From Pseudoips prasinana (Eukaryota > Arthropoda > Insecta > Lepidoptera > Nolidae), in contig OX621252.1 in assembly GCA_951640165.1 (NCBI GenBank), forward strand, positions 2,760,501 through 2,824,500: DNA of 64,000 nucleotides. Direction: 5' to 3'. Position numbers and translations under genes: made by a program. Positions 10,286-21,227 of the stretch are shown one piece after another (position 1 is the stretch's first letter; every line of letters begins with the position of its first letter). The notes under the pieces were generated by a model that saw only the letters and a program-made list of their open reading frames with translations, did not search any database and was not told the DNA's origin.

Positions 10286-10357
10286 GGTTCCATGGTGTAA
10301 CGGTTAGCACTCTGGACTCTGAATCCAGCGATCCGAGTTCAAATCTCGGTGGAACCT
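10286..10357 (+). tRNA. tRNA-Gln (CTG anticodon)
   Basis: A 72-nt cloverleaf without an intron. Acceptor stem GGTTCCA pairs with TGGAACC (7 bp), discriminator T. The D arm with A box begins TGGTGTAACGGT. The anticodon stem CTGGA/TCCAG encloses loop CTCTGAA, giving anticodon CTG. The T arm with B box is GAGTTCAAATCTC. A TTTTT Pol III terminator follows within a few bases. There is no SINE tail or flanking duplication, so it looks like a genuine gene. It sits inside RPC1 intron 9 on the opposite strand. Confidence 0.92.
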
Positions 10358-10639
10358 GTACTTTTTGTGGTTTATATTTTTATTTTATTTTGACCTCGTT
10401 TTTGTAATATTTGAATAAATATTTGCGTGGATATCGACACCATTTGACAACCATCAAGTAAAAAAAAAAAGAACGAAATGGGTATTAACGTGGAAAATAG
10501 GAAACATGCCAATATTATAACAATAACTCTTTTTGTTATTAACGAATTTCGGCCACGGCGGCCAGTTACAATGGAGATTAACCAACTGCGCGGGATATAT
10601 TATAGTGCACTTTCATCAAGGACACTTTCTAGTCCATTA

Positions 10640-10800
10640 CTCTCATGATCGCTCCCCGAGGTACGTGAGTTTAATACCGCTAACTACCAGACTTCGGGAT
10701 GATACTGAGGTATTTTATTTACAGATAAATCCCAAAAAATCACTTTTTGGCCCGACCCGAGATTTGAACCTAGGACCTCATATATGCGGTTGAACGCTAC
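10640..10800 (-). mobile_element. tRNA-related SINE (minus strand)
   Basis: Reverse B box gatttgaacctagg preceded by cactttttggcccgacccga, as in the SINEs at 5630 and 13540. Confidence 0.6.
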
Positions 10801-11394
10801 CGTAGCGTTCATCTAATCTCAAAACTTCCCATTATTGAGATTATAAACAAAACTGTCTGTATGTATGTTTGTTCCGCTTTATCTTCGAAACGGCAGGGCA
10901 GATTTCGATTATACTTTCACATGAAGATAGCTGTTATAAGGCACAAAATAGGTAATACCATTCCTAATTGCTAAGCTGCTTAGTGTACGAAAAACTAAGA
11001 AGAACAACATAACCCTCATAATAGCGCTCACAAACAGTTGCTCTCATCAGTCTCTAAGAGATCACTGAGGTTAAGCATTTAAAATAAAAGTATAGTAGTC
11101 ATTTTTAGTGGACAAAGATTACTATAATATTACAGAGTTTTTAAATGAAACACTCGACGGTTAACAATCATTACTGTAATTTTTATTAATAATTTTTATT
11201 TGATGAAATGTATGTTCTTGGAATTGTTGTGTGTGTACCTATTGTTTTATATTCTAATTTGTATAATATTTGCATACCAGTACCTGGTTAGACATGTAGT
11301 AACTTATTATAATTATTTTTAAGACCAGTAATGACCATGTTTAAAGCAAATAAATTTATCTTATCTTATCTTAAGCACGCGGTCAGTCGATAGA

Positions 11395-11570
11395 TGTGGG
11401 ACCGCCAAAGTGTTTTAATTAGAGCGTCTCCGTGCTTCGGTGGGCACGTTAAGCTGTCGGGTCCAGTTATAGCCATTAGGCAATAGTTATTAAGTCACGT
11501 CAGAGGCCTAATGGGCGGCTTGAACAACTCTGACAATAGGGTAAACACTGCCCATACGATAAAGTAAAGC
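11395..11570 (+). mobile_element. 5S-like SINE, second copy
   Basis: GCGGTCAG-GATAGATGTGGGACCG head remnant, then cgtctccgtgcttcggtggg and cagaggcctaatgggcggct. Same family as 4395-4622, plus orientation, missing the first part of the head. Confidence 0.6.
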
Positions 11571-11781
11571 CAAACGTTAATATAATATTACTGTGTCTGT
11601 AATCTGTGAACTAGTGGACGCGGGACGAGAGGGTTTGCGAAAGTTTGATCGGGCGAGGCAAACGGAAGTTGAAAGGGAGATACAAATTAGTATAGATAGA
11701 AAGAGAGACACTTTATACGCAACGTTTCGTACATCACTGTAGGGGCAAAAGAGAGCGAGGTCCGAGCATACATTTTCTTTC

Positions 11782-12003
11782 ACGTAGACTTTAAAAAAGC
11801 GCTTGTAAATAGTCAGAACATGTTTGTAGTAATATAGTTGTATACATTATTATTTCTAGTAACATAGATATTTAGGTACACATTGTATGAAAACATTTAT
11901 AAAATTTATTTTATTATAGCATTGATATTTAGCTAGCTCGTATCAAGTTATTGTCAAGAGATTATGTTTAATTATCTAGTTTAAGTCTAATATTTTTACT
12001 ACA
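11782..12003 (-). repeat. Repeat A, copy 2
   Basis: Near-identical to 7845-8098 from cacgtagactttaaaaaagc onward, but lacking the TAAAA tail. It joins directly to a block (actacatattgtcaatggtt) that is also present at 22-60 at the left edge of the window. Confidence 0.7.
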
Positions 12004-12231
12004 TATTGTCAATGGTTCTGTCTATATTAAGCTTCATCAGCCGTACCCATAGGTCACGTCCCCCACAGAAAGAGTTTGTACTTAACGTTTCGTATATTAC
12101 TGTAGGGGCAAAAGAGAGAGAGGTGGATGAGGCATATATTTTCTATCTCTCTCTCATCGCCAGTTACGTTTCTTATATCTTACTTCATTCGTGTACTCCA
12201 AAGAATACTTGTTTTTTTAAAATGCACCCAC

Positions 12232-12429
12232 CTTCAACTCCTGAGCGATCTTCTCCCTATTGCCGTACTTGAGGTACTTCTTGTGCTTGAGTCCCCGCTG
12301 CTGCACGTAGTTGGCCCCGGGGTGCACGTCGGGCCCGTTGCACACCAGCTTGCGGAGCCACTGCAGGTTGGCGGGGAACACGCGCTCGGGGTAAGTCAGG
12401 ATCTTGGCCACGTGCACTGGAACCCCAAC
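12232..12429 (-). CDS. Polr3A: RPC1 exon 9
   Basis: 66 codons (residues 382-447), phase 0 both ends, acceptor TTCCCTAG and donor GTGGGT. Encodes [34 protein letters not shown] and [14 protein letters not shown], colinear with animal RPC1 directly upstream of the catalytic double-psi barrel. Confidence 0.96.
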
Positions 12430-12479
12430 CTAGGGAAGAATACAAAAAATATTCACATAAACATGATCAAAATTAAAGA

Positions 12480-12959
12480 TAAGAGATCATTTTATTTGCA
12501 TTAAGCATGGTAATTATACAGGTCTTAGAATTAAAATAGGATCCACATGTCTAACCAGATAGACTGGTATACAAATATTAAACAGCTAATTAAGCTATAT
12601 TAAAAAATCATTATATTACATTATTTTATGTCCACTAATAAATTACAATTATATATCATTATTACGTCAAGAAGTTAGTAAATGGGTACACAAACAATAG
12701 TAAAATGTCAGTAAACACAAAATTATACAAATACAATACAAATATACACAATTACACACAGGTACAAATCACAATTATTATTAATATCCCTTAATGTCAA
12801 AAAACTCCTGAATTGTATAAAAACATTTTTCTGTAAGCCATGTCTTCAATCTAAGTTTAAATAACCTAAGGGGTAGTTCCCTTAGCGACTGTGGGATTTT
12901 GTTAAAAACTTTGACACACATGAACGTACAGTTTTTGTGATGAAAGGTAGTTCTGTAGT
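12480..12959 (-). pseudogene. CR1-like retrotransposon 3' end
   Basis: Minus strand reads FNKIPQSLRELPLRLFKLRL, then KTWLTEKCFYTIQEFFDIK and a stop near 12780, followed by an AT-rich 3' UTR. The same C-terminal pattern as 9575-10079 but a different copy, 5' truncated. Confidence 0.6.
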
Positions 12960-13342
12960 AGAAGCTTGTGAGTATGGATGTTTGTCACTCTTTCACACAA
13001 AAACTAGCGAACGGATTTTGATGAAACTTTAGTAATATCATGTTTGTATTATGTGTGTGGCAACACTACACATAAGTTGGTTGTCTATGTATCCGTTGAT
13101 GTCATGTCTGTGAAATATACCACGTTTTGTGTAATCGCTGCCGCTGTTTTATTAATCATACAACAAGAATCGGCCTTATTAATCCTACTTAGCAACGGAT
13201 ATAATAGTTTGTTACTTCTTCACGGCTAAACGGCTGGAGCGATTTTAATAAAATTTGGTATGGAGTTAGCTGACACCCTGGATTAACACATAGGCTATAA
13301 TTAATAAAGTTTAACGCGGGTAAAACCGCGAGACACAGCTAG
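12960..13342 (+). mobile_element. Helitron-like non-autonomous element
   Basis: Left part agcttgtgagtatggatgtt, tactcttt-like block and aaaactagcgaacggatttt; right end CGCGGGTAAAACCGCGAGAC followed by CACAGCTAG. Another Helitron of the same family starts immediately after it. Confidence 0.75.
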
Positions 13343-13530
13343 TATTATAAACGCGAAAGCTTGTAAGTATGGATATAGGGATGTTTGTTACTCTTTCACG
13401 TAAAAACTACCCAACGGATTTTGACGAAATTTTGTAGTAATATAGCTTATATATCCGAATAACACATAGGCTACAATTTCTTAAGTTTCATGCGGGTAAC
13501 ACCGCAGAGCGCAAAATAGGCTAGTCATAA
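13343..13530 (+). mobile_element. Helitron-like non-autonomous element, adjacent copy
   Basis: Repeats the family order: gcgaaagcttgtaagtatgg, ctctttcacgtaaaaactac, cgaataacacataggctaca and a degraded end atgcgggtaacaccgcagag. The terminal CTAG is present only in the variant form ggctag. Confidence 0.65.
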
Positions 13531-13539
13531 ATAAAAGTT

Positions 13540-13766
13540 TAATAGCGACTGCTTTTTTGGTCCAGCGGTATCGTGTATATACATATATTTGTGTGTGTGT
13601 AGATAATGAGGTCCTGGGTTCAAATCCCGGGTCTGGCCAAAAAAGTGATATCAAGTTATCTCCGCTAAAATTCTCAATATCAGGCCAGAGTCTGAGAGTT
13701 GACGGTGTTACACCCCCATGCCTCGGAGGGCGCGTAACGCCGTCTTTTTCAAGCCATAAGGCGTTT
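13540..13766 (+). mobile_element. tRNA-related SINE ending beside RPC1 exon 8
   Basis: Head CTTTTTTGGTCCAGCGGT, B box GGTTCAAATCCCGGG and TCTGGCCAAAAAAG. The 3' body (tgaaaaagac-type block and cctcggagggcgcgtaacgc) runs to within about 12 bp of the exon 8 donor. Confidence 0.75.
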
Positions 13767-13777
13767 GTCGCACTCAC

Positions 13778-13915
13778 CTCCTGAATCTGCAGGTTGGGGT
13801 CAGGAGAGATGACAGTTCTGCTGGAGAAGTCAACACGTTTTCCGGACAAGTTGCCACGGAACCGACCCTGCTTTCCTTTCAGCCGCTGCACTAAACCACG
13901 ACCTGGTTTCTTCGG
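13778..13915 (-). CDS. Polr3A: RPC1 exon 8 (active-centre cleft)
   Basis: 46 codons, phase 0 both ends, acceptor GTTTCAG and donor GTGAGT. It encodes [20 protein letters not shown] followed by [20 protein letters not shown], the most conserved stretch of the subunit. This region covers switch 2 and the [13 protein letters not shown] motif that contacts template DNA. A tRNA-derived SINE ends about 10 bp into the following intron. Confidence 0.97.
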
Positions 13916-13947
13916 CTGAAACGAGATATAAGGACATTTATAATATA

Positions 13948-14178
13948 ATATCCTGGATCCCAAACTAAGCAGAGCTTGTACTATGGAAACTAGATAACTG
14001 ATATACTACATATACTATTTTTTTGTAAATACATACTTACTTAGATAATTTACACCCAGACACAGGACAAAAAGACATGTTCAAGCACACAAATATCTGT
14101 CCCGGGTGGGATATGAACCCACGACCTGCGGCGTGAAAGGCAGCGTATCTACCAACCACGCCAACAGGCCCGCCGAGG
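13948..14178 (-). mobile_element. SINE family 2, minus strand
   Basis: Reverse-oriented copy of 4085-4330: cccaaactaagcagagcttg, cacccagacacaggac and reversed B box gatatgaaccc. Confidence 0.8.
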
Positions 14179-14279
14179 TTTAGTATTTAATAGGACAGCA
14201 ACCTCGCAATGCCACAAATTCATCAAAATAATATGGCAAAACTTTGGATGTAATAGATGATAGTAATGTCCGACAGCGT

Positions 14280-15639
14280 AACGATACTATGTGGCTGATG
14301 GCATAGAATATCACCACCCCATCTCATCCTGTGGGGGGCATAGAAGTAGACCCGAGGGAATATATTCCAGAAAATGGGCAGCAGCGTCTGTCTGAGCTCT
14401 ACGACTGTTCGAGGGCAACTATAAGCGCCTAGTTATTTAGTGTCAGCAATCACGTCAATCAAAAATACACAAACATATTGTGATCTTTAATCCCGTGCAA
14501 GTGATCTGACCCCCATTTCGAATTCCAACTTTTTACTTCAGCGGCCGCCCGAGCTGTGGCCCGAACCCCATAAGGGTGCCCTCAGGTATTAGTCTCTTAA
14601 ATTAAACTACTGGTTGAGAGCCTTTTGCGCTAGCTTGTTTTCAATTCTTTAATTTTAATATACAATTGCTAAATGTAACAATAATAGCTTAGTAACTTGC
14701 TATTTATTATTTATTTAAGCATATTAAAAATATATGTGACGAAACAGACCGCATGGACGGACTAATTCAAAATATTTTGTTGCTTATTAATGTAATACAT
14801 TGTGAGCTTGACAAGTACAAGTGTATGTAAATACCCAAGTGCTGAATAAATTTCATTATTTCATTTCATTTCATTACAATAACATTCTGTAATGGGCTTA
14901 TGCCAACATTAGAGTGTTTCAACTTTTGTATAAGTGTAGACTTGCGGGTGCAGCGACCACAAACGGAAAGCAAAGTATTTAACATATCTCAAAGATTGTA
15001 GGCCCAATGCGTAATTGAGTTAAGTTTATTTATTTACTTATTGCTTCCATGGGTGTTTTTTACAAAGTATATGGAATTGTTAGTATAGTTAATGGAAGGC
15101 GAGACTAAGTTTATGGAACGTTTTACTTGAATTATGTTATAGATAATATTATTTTGCAGTAACTACAGCGTATTACAGCAACGATGCGAAAAAAAGCTTT
15201 CATTCATAGTCACATCTGATTTGAACAGTTAAACGATGTATGTTTTGTAATTTTTATATACATATATCGGCAGAAGGTCATCAATATGGGCGTTTGATCA
15301 ACAATCCAGTACTCAAAACAACATCTGACTACAGAACATGATGTTGTAGGTCGCGCAGAGGTGACGCGCCAAGCTGGGACGTGCATTCAAAACACAATTT
15401 CACAAAAGAGAAGTGTAATCTAAGCTCAGGTGATACTTGCAAAGCGCATGTCTGTGCATATCCACTGTCGAAGCTCATATGGCGCCTCATTTAATAGTAA
15501 CGCATAATAACGCAGATACCGTTACAAAAGTGAAACACCACGTCACCCTAGACAACATATTATAATATATATGGTTGGAAGTGTTACTCTAATATGTTAT
15601 CTAACCTGCATATCCTCATAGCTAAATGTTCTCACCGGT
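14280..15639. other. Intron 7 spacer
   Basis: 14280-14400 is an RTE-like remnant (gtggctgatggcatagaata, catctcatcctgtgggg). The sequence ttcatttcatttcattacaa near 14860 resembles a short retroposon tail. The rest shows no gene. Confidence 0.4.
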
Positions 15640-15812
15640 CCGTAAGCTATCGACGAGGTTAAACAACTAGGCTCGCGGTCAGATGGGTGACCACTAAAGT
15701 GGTTTAATTTCTGAGCGCCTCCGTGCTTCGATAAACTGTTGGTCCCGGTTGTAGTAATAAGACAACAGTTGTCAAGCCATGACAGAGGCCTACTAGGCGG
15801 CTTGATCAATGT
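15640..15812 (+). mobile_element. 5S-like SINE, third copy
   Basis: ggtccgtaagctatcgacga, ggttaaacaactaggctcgc, ggtcagatgggtgaccacta, then ctccgtgcttcg and cagaggcctactaggcggct. The head aligns with the same 5S internal control region as the 4395 copy. Confidence 0.6.
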
Positions 15813-16095
15813 TACCGCGCGATTTTACCGCGATTTTGTTGACGTATAACACGCCGATAATGTGGCTTCTGTATATAATAAAAGTTTTTATCAATTCTAA
15901 TGTGTGATTTAATTGCGTCACACAAAACGACATCGTCCCAGAGGAGACGTGGGGGTGACAGAGGTGAGGGGGCGGAGTTCGCATGCGATATGCAAGCGGC
16001 ATGTTTTAGTTTATAATATGTTTTTGCCGGCCAGTGCGGACGCAATAACGCTTGTGGTATAAATATTGTATACTGGAAGTAAAATAACAGGCACC

Positions 16096-18251
16096 ATGAA
16101 AAGAAGTGCCAGGATACTCTCATTGGCAAGTAAGTATCCCATTAAGTATATTAAAAATAATGAATAGGTAGGTAAAAACCTACTAGTAGTAAGTTTTAAT
16201 TTATACTTAGTTGGAAATTATCGTTATTATATCGTTATAATGAATAGTATTAATTCTGTTTATTTGTTTTGTACAAAAAGAGGACGGTATTTGATTATAA
16301 TACAAGTTCACAATAATAATGATTGTTTTTCGTAGTGTAAGTGTCATAATGGAAGAGTTTGTTAGTTAGTAATAAAATAAATAAATGAAATAATAATAAT
16401 AAAGTAATCTCGATTTTTCACCAAAATCAACCAAGAAGTACCAAGTGACATAGTAACAAGTGACAAAATAAATTAGACCAGAGGCCCGTCACCCGGTGAC
16501 CACTTTACGTTGGGTTTCGGGACACCTGAACAATTAATTGCACCCAACTGGCTGTTGATATAAACATCATTTTTACTGTTTACTATTTAGGTTTAAAATA
16601 TCTTGAGTAGTCTTTACACAGATACGTCTAAATAAAATTAAATAAAAAAGGTTTTTATTCACGTAGACTTTAAAAAAGCGCTTGTAAATAGTCAGAACAT
16701 GTTTGCAGTAATATAGTTGTATACATTATTATTTCTAGTAACATAGATATTTAGGTACACATTGTATGAAAACATTTATAACATTTACTTTATTATAGTA
16801 TTGATATTTAGCTAGCTCGTATCAAGTTATTGTCAAGAGATTATGTTTAATTATCTATTTTAAGTCTAATATATATATTTTTTAATGATTTATTTAACTG
16901 ACTTTTATTGATTTTTTAGAAGGCAATAAAGAAAATTTACGTGATTTATTTGATTCAACGCTGTTCAATGAGGTTTGTATATCTAAATGAATTTTAATTT
17001 TTTTTAATAACCGTAACTGTTTCATGCTTACGACTTATTTTTAACGACTGTACCTATGTTCTTTCCAGGAACAAATATCTGTTTCAAGTCCTGATTTTTC
17101 CTGTCCAGGAACCAATATCTGTTTCAAGTCCTGACTTAAAAATCCTAAAAGAATACCTCGGAAAAAAATCAGAAGAAGCTGCGAACAAAATCAAAGAAGG
17201 GTTATTTAATGTTTCGACTTATATTCAGCTTTTAGAGACTGTATATTGTAGGGTTTTGTTACTGATTTTCGCCTTCAGAGAATCAAAGTTCACGATTATT
17301 TAGAATTTGATAATAATGCTGCTGATAAATACGAAGAATTTGACCGGGCTCTTACTGTATCGGAAAGGGTCTTGGTACAGAAAATTAAAAGAGTTGTCAT
17401 TAGGGGCAAGCGTGGGCGTGAGGTTCCTGTTTTATTTAATAAGGAGGTTCAAGAGGACATTAAATTATTGCTGTCGATCAGAGACACATTTGTTTCAACA
17501 TCAAATCGTTTTTTATTTGGTAATCCAGGTGTTGAAAATACAATATATGGTTACAAAGTACTAGAAAGGCATGCGAGGCTATCTGGAGCAAAAAATCCGA
17601 AAGCAATTTCATCTACAAGGCTTAGGAAACACTTAGCCACGTTATTCAGTATATATCACAAATATTCAGTATGTCTGAAAATGACATGAAACAGCTAGCT
17701 ACATTTATGGGCCATACAAATGATGTACACAAAAAATCATATCGGCTACCGGATGATGTCTACCAAACTGCCAAGATATCTAAGCTGCTCATCCTTATAG
17801 AAGATGGGACAGCAGACGCTTTCAGAGGCAAATCCCTGGATGAGATTGAACTTGATTTAAATGAACAATTAGATGAAGGGATGACAGAAAATGAAGTAAT
17901 TTTAGATTATGATGTCAAGTCACCTGGACGAGCGCAAGATTTAACAGACGGAAATACGTCACGACTACCGCGATCACCATCACCACCATCTCAGCCAGGA
18001 CCATCTGGTCTACAAACAAATACTTTGGAGTTTGATCATCACGTCAAGAAAGGCAAAAAGAGGACTCTGATACCATGGACTGCAGAACAAAAAAAGTATG
18101 CTCTGCATTTTTTAAACATCATATAAAAAACAAACAACCACCTAAAAGACATGAATGTGAGGCTCTTAAAGAGAAGCACCGAGACCTCCTGCATAATAAA
18201 GATTGGCTCAAAATAAAAGTATTTATACAAAACACTTACACTAAGAAATAG
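16096..18251 (+). pseudogene. Intron-containing tyrosine-recombinase-like gene, broken
   Basis: Exon 1 (16096-16129) encodes MKRSARRILSLA with a GTAAGT donor. Exon 2 (16920-16972) encodes GNKENLRDLFDSTLFNE in matching phase. Exon 3 starts at 17069 or at the duplicated acceptor at 17109 (EPISVSSPDLKILKEYLG). Downstream, KIKRVVIRGKRGREVPVLF, then SSTRLRKHLATL (Arg/His box) and MGHTNDVHKKSYRLPDD (His...Tyr box) resemble a tyrosine recombinase, probably Crypton-like or a repeated gene derived from one. It is broken by a frameshift near 17290, a duplication of ATATTCAGT near 17645-17668 and a T-run frameshift near 18110. The tail KDWLKIKVF continues to 18251. Function unproven. Confidence 0.65.
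16633..16872 (-). repeat. Repeat A, copy 3, inside intron 1 of the recombinase-like gene
   Basis: taaataaaaaaggtttttat, cacgtagactttaaaaaagc and gctagctcgtatcaagttat match 7845-8098 closely, so the insertion is recent relative to the gene's decay. Confidence 0.75.
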
Positions 18252-18259
18252 ACCTTGTA

Positions 18260-18867
18260 ATTGTTCATTCAAAATTTGTCGTTTAGTCTTAGCTCTCTAT
18301 CAATATCATTTATTTCTGTCATTCTTGCCGGGTGGTTACATGAAACCTAGTCATTTATTTAAACATAGTCGTAGTATTTTATTTATAATTTTCTGAAGTC
18401 TGAATGAAAAAATGGTAGGTATAGTTTGTAATTCAGGTGTCCTGATAAACACGCTAAAACTCTCGTAGAGGGACGGGACTCGACCAAAGTCGACGACTCG
18501 GACACTTTTGGATGTTTATAATGATATCTTAATTAACAACTCATCTAATCTTCAAGACCAGATACGAGTACTTTGTATTTTTGGACTAAATGTGCCAAGG
18601 ACAGTATCTTGTGATTGATTTAATTTAAGCATAATATCACCAAATACATATTTTGTAACGTTTTAGTTATTATTATATTTTATTTTGTTTTTATTATTGT
18701 GGTTTGTTTCCAAAGTGATTTGAATATATATTGTCATTTAAGAAATTAGTATTGCGCCTCATCTTTTAATACTATATAGAGCCAAAGTATTAATAGCCAT
18801 AAAAGCAACAGCTGTTTAGCTCATGACTGATTTGTTACTTAATAATTATGTTTAATATTTAGTGACG
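18260..18867. other. Unassigned AT-rich segment
   Basis: Downstream of the recombinase-like frame. Likely its 3' flank; no further ORF, tRNA or known repeat recognised. Confidence 0.35.
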
Positions 18868-18913
18868 TTACACAACAATACTCTTATTTAAAAATAAGAG
18901 TATTGTTGTGTAA
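18868..18913. repeat. Perfect 46-bp palindrome
   Basis: Arm TTACACAACAATACTCTTAT plus TT, a 2-base AA centre, then its exact reverse complement ending GTATTGTTGTGTAA. 22-bp perfect arms. Confidence 0.95.
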
Positions 18914-19299
18914 TTTTTATATTTGAGATTTTGGACTGATTTATTTTATTTTTGATAGTTACGTTAATAATTTTTATTTTACTTTTTGACGCCTTAATGG
19001 CTTTTTTTTTTTGAGACTTTGTACTGATAGGTATGTCTGATATGTGAATATTCAGGTTAATAATTTTCTAAGCATCTTTATTTTATTTTTTTAACGACTA
19101 AACAAATTTCTGTTTGTTAATTTTTATCGACGTGTCACGTGGGCAGAGCCACGGTTGAGAACTAGTATTGCTTACACACACAAGTTAATTATAGTCAATG
19201 ACACAGTAAATTAGCCTCTCATCTGGTCGTTCTTAAAATTGTTAATTTCTTAATTTACTTTTTATCAGAAATCTTTATTTTTAATTAGCAATCAACCGC

Positions 19300-19838
19300 A
19301 GGATCCAGTTGGGTTGGGCAGCATTTGGCAAACTACGTCATGTCTTCTCCTCGCCTTTACCGCAATGTCTGAAGTCTAAAGTCTACAACCAATGCGTCCT
19401 ACCTGTTATGACCTACGGTGCTGAGACGTGGACACTCACAGTGGGACTAGTCCATAAATTGAAAGTCGCACAGCGAGCTATGGAGCGGGCTATGCTCGGC
19501 GTCTCTTTGAAGGATAAAATTCGTAACGAAGTAATCCGACAAAGAACCAAAGTTACCGACATAGCTCGCAGACTTAGCAAGCTGAAGTGGCAATGGGCTG
19601 GTCACATCTGCAGAAGGACCGACGGCCGATGGAGCAAACGTGTTCTAGAGTGGAGACCGCGACTTGGTAAGCGTAAGGTAAGACGGCCCCCAGCTAGGTG
19701 GACCGACGACCTCAAAAGGGTCGCTGGGACAGACTGGATGCGGAAGGCGGAGGACCGTGTGCAATGGCGCGTGTTAGGAGAGGCTTATGTCCAGCAGTGG
19801 ACTGCGATAGGCTGATTGATTGATTGATTGATTGACTT
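19300..19838 (+). mobile_element. 5'-truncated RTE retrotransposon with TGAT tail
   Basis: Open frame 19309-19815 encodes the C-terminal third of an RTE-clade reverse transcriptase: YNQCVLPVMTYGAETWTLT, KVAQRAMERAMLGVSLKDKI and RPPARWTDDLKRVAGTDW. The element ends with five copies of TGAT (about 19814-19833). The catalytic domain is missing, but the frame is intact, so it is the youngest RTE 3' end here and a good reference for the fragments at 1105, 2425 and the 99-bp array. Confidence 0.9.
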
Positions 19839-19849
19839 TTTTGTTCCGA

Positions 19850-20469
19850 TTTCGGTGTATTTGATTTGTCCGACACTTTGATTATAATGACTATGTGATT
19901 ATTATTGTACCTACTTGATTTGTATACAATAAAACTTAAAAATACCTACTACCGAAACAATTGTTTTATTTTGTGTTCATACTTAAGTTCAGAAGAAACA
20001 CGCTCACATAAATAAAATGATCTCACATAAACCTAAATATCATATACTTAATATTTTTTAATTAGCCTAGCGGACTTAGATAACTATAATTTAAAATTTA
20101 ATTAATCTATGTAATATAGGAATAACTTGTTTTGATTGCCTGTTATGTAGGTACTCCAAGTTATATAAATAAGTATTTTATTTTAAACGACTTCATAAAA
20201 AATGATGATTCTCTATTCATACATACATATCGTCACTCCTGTTCCCCATTGGGGTAGGCAGAGACCACGTCACGCAATGAATTTATTGATTGATTTATTT
20301 ATTATTATTTAATTTGTTTTTATAATTTTTATTTATTATATGGGTACCTATGTATGTATCGATATAACATAAGGTTAGGAGGAAGCAACAAACTTAACAG
20401 TTTATGGCGTACATACAAAAATAATATTCGGTACCGATATAATCTCAAATATAGTAAGGAGTCATTTAA
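19850..20469. other. AT-rich spacer
   Basis: No coding or RNA gene seen. 20225-20275 carries cactcctgttccccattggg and gtaggcagagacc, an old RTE 3' end like those at 28570 and 40791. Confidence 0.4.
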
Positions 20470-20802
20470 TTAGTAGAATGCATGGAATTAATATAGTACA
20501 ATATACGGTATCAATATATCCATACATTTAGATGGATGTAGGAAAAACGATTAAATGCATGGAACGTATACAAAAATATACAATGTGTCACATGATTTAT
20601 CGAGAACGGACGCAAAAAACCAGCGAGAATTATTTCAAATTGAATATCTAATTTTCGTACCTAAACCAAATTTCTCGTCGACCATAGAATTCACATGACA
20701 GCAATGTAACTATATTCGCACGAATAACAATTAAAAAGTCATTGGAAATGGTAGACGCTATAGGGTTCGACTTTGAAAAGACGCAACAAGTCTTCGGCGA
20801 TT

Positions 20803-20847
<45 letters not shown>

Positions 20848-21195
20848 CGCGAAGGTCTTCTTGCGTCTTTACTAACTACCACCCTGCGGCGTCCACTGAA
20901 TGTAGTGAGATTTTTTATGTTTTCAATGCGTATGTAGGATATTTTAATCAGTATCATATCAGTAGTCGACGTCAAATTTCATTAAAACGTTAAATGGTGA
21001 TATTCAAATTAAATATTTCTAGCTGAATTTGTGCGTCCGTTCACTCTTAAATCTTTCTTGCACACTGAATACCTGCGTATACCTACTAAACACTGCATGG
21101 ACATTCCCGCCTCCATCCGAATGTATGTTTAAATCAATTCCGTATAATGCTCTGCATATATCATAATGATCATAATAACTAAATTACATCCATCT
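20470..21195. repeat. Large imperfect fold-back element with a TA-repeat apex
   Basis: The arms are reverse complements around (TA)n at 20806-20846. GACGCAACAAGTCTTCGGCG on the left pairs with CGCGAAGGTCTTCTTGCGTC on the right; gaacggacgca (20612) pairs with tgcgtccgttc (21032); catacatttagatggatg (20521) pairs with catccgaatgtatg (21115). Arm length is about 350 bp with mismatches. It may be a palindromic MITE. Confidence 0.8.
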
Positions 21196-21227
21196 ACTAT
21201 TGAATTCAGATTGGTTCCGAATAACTG

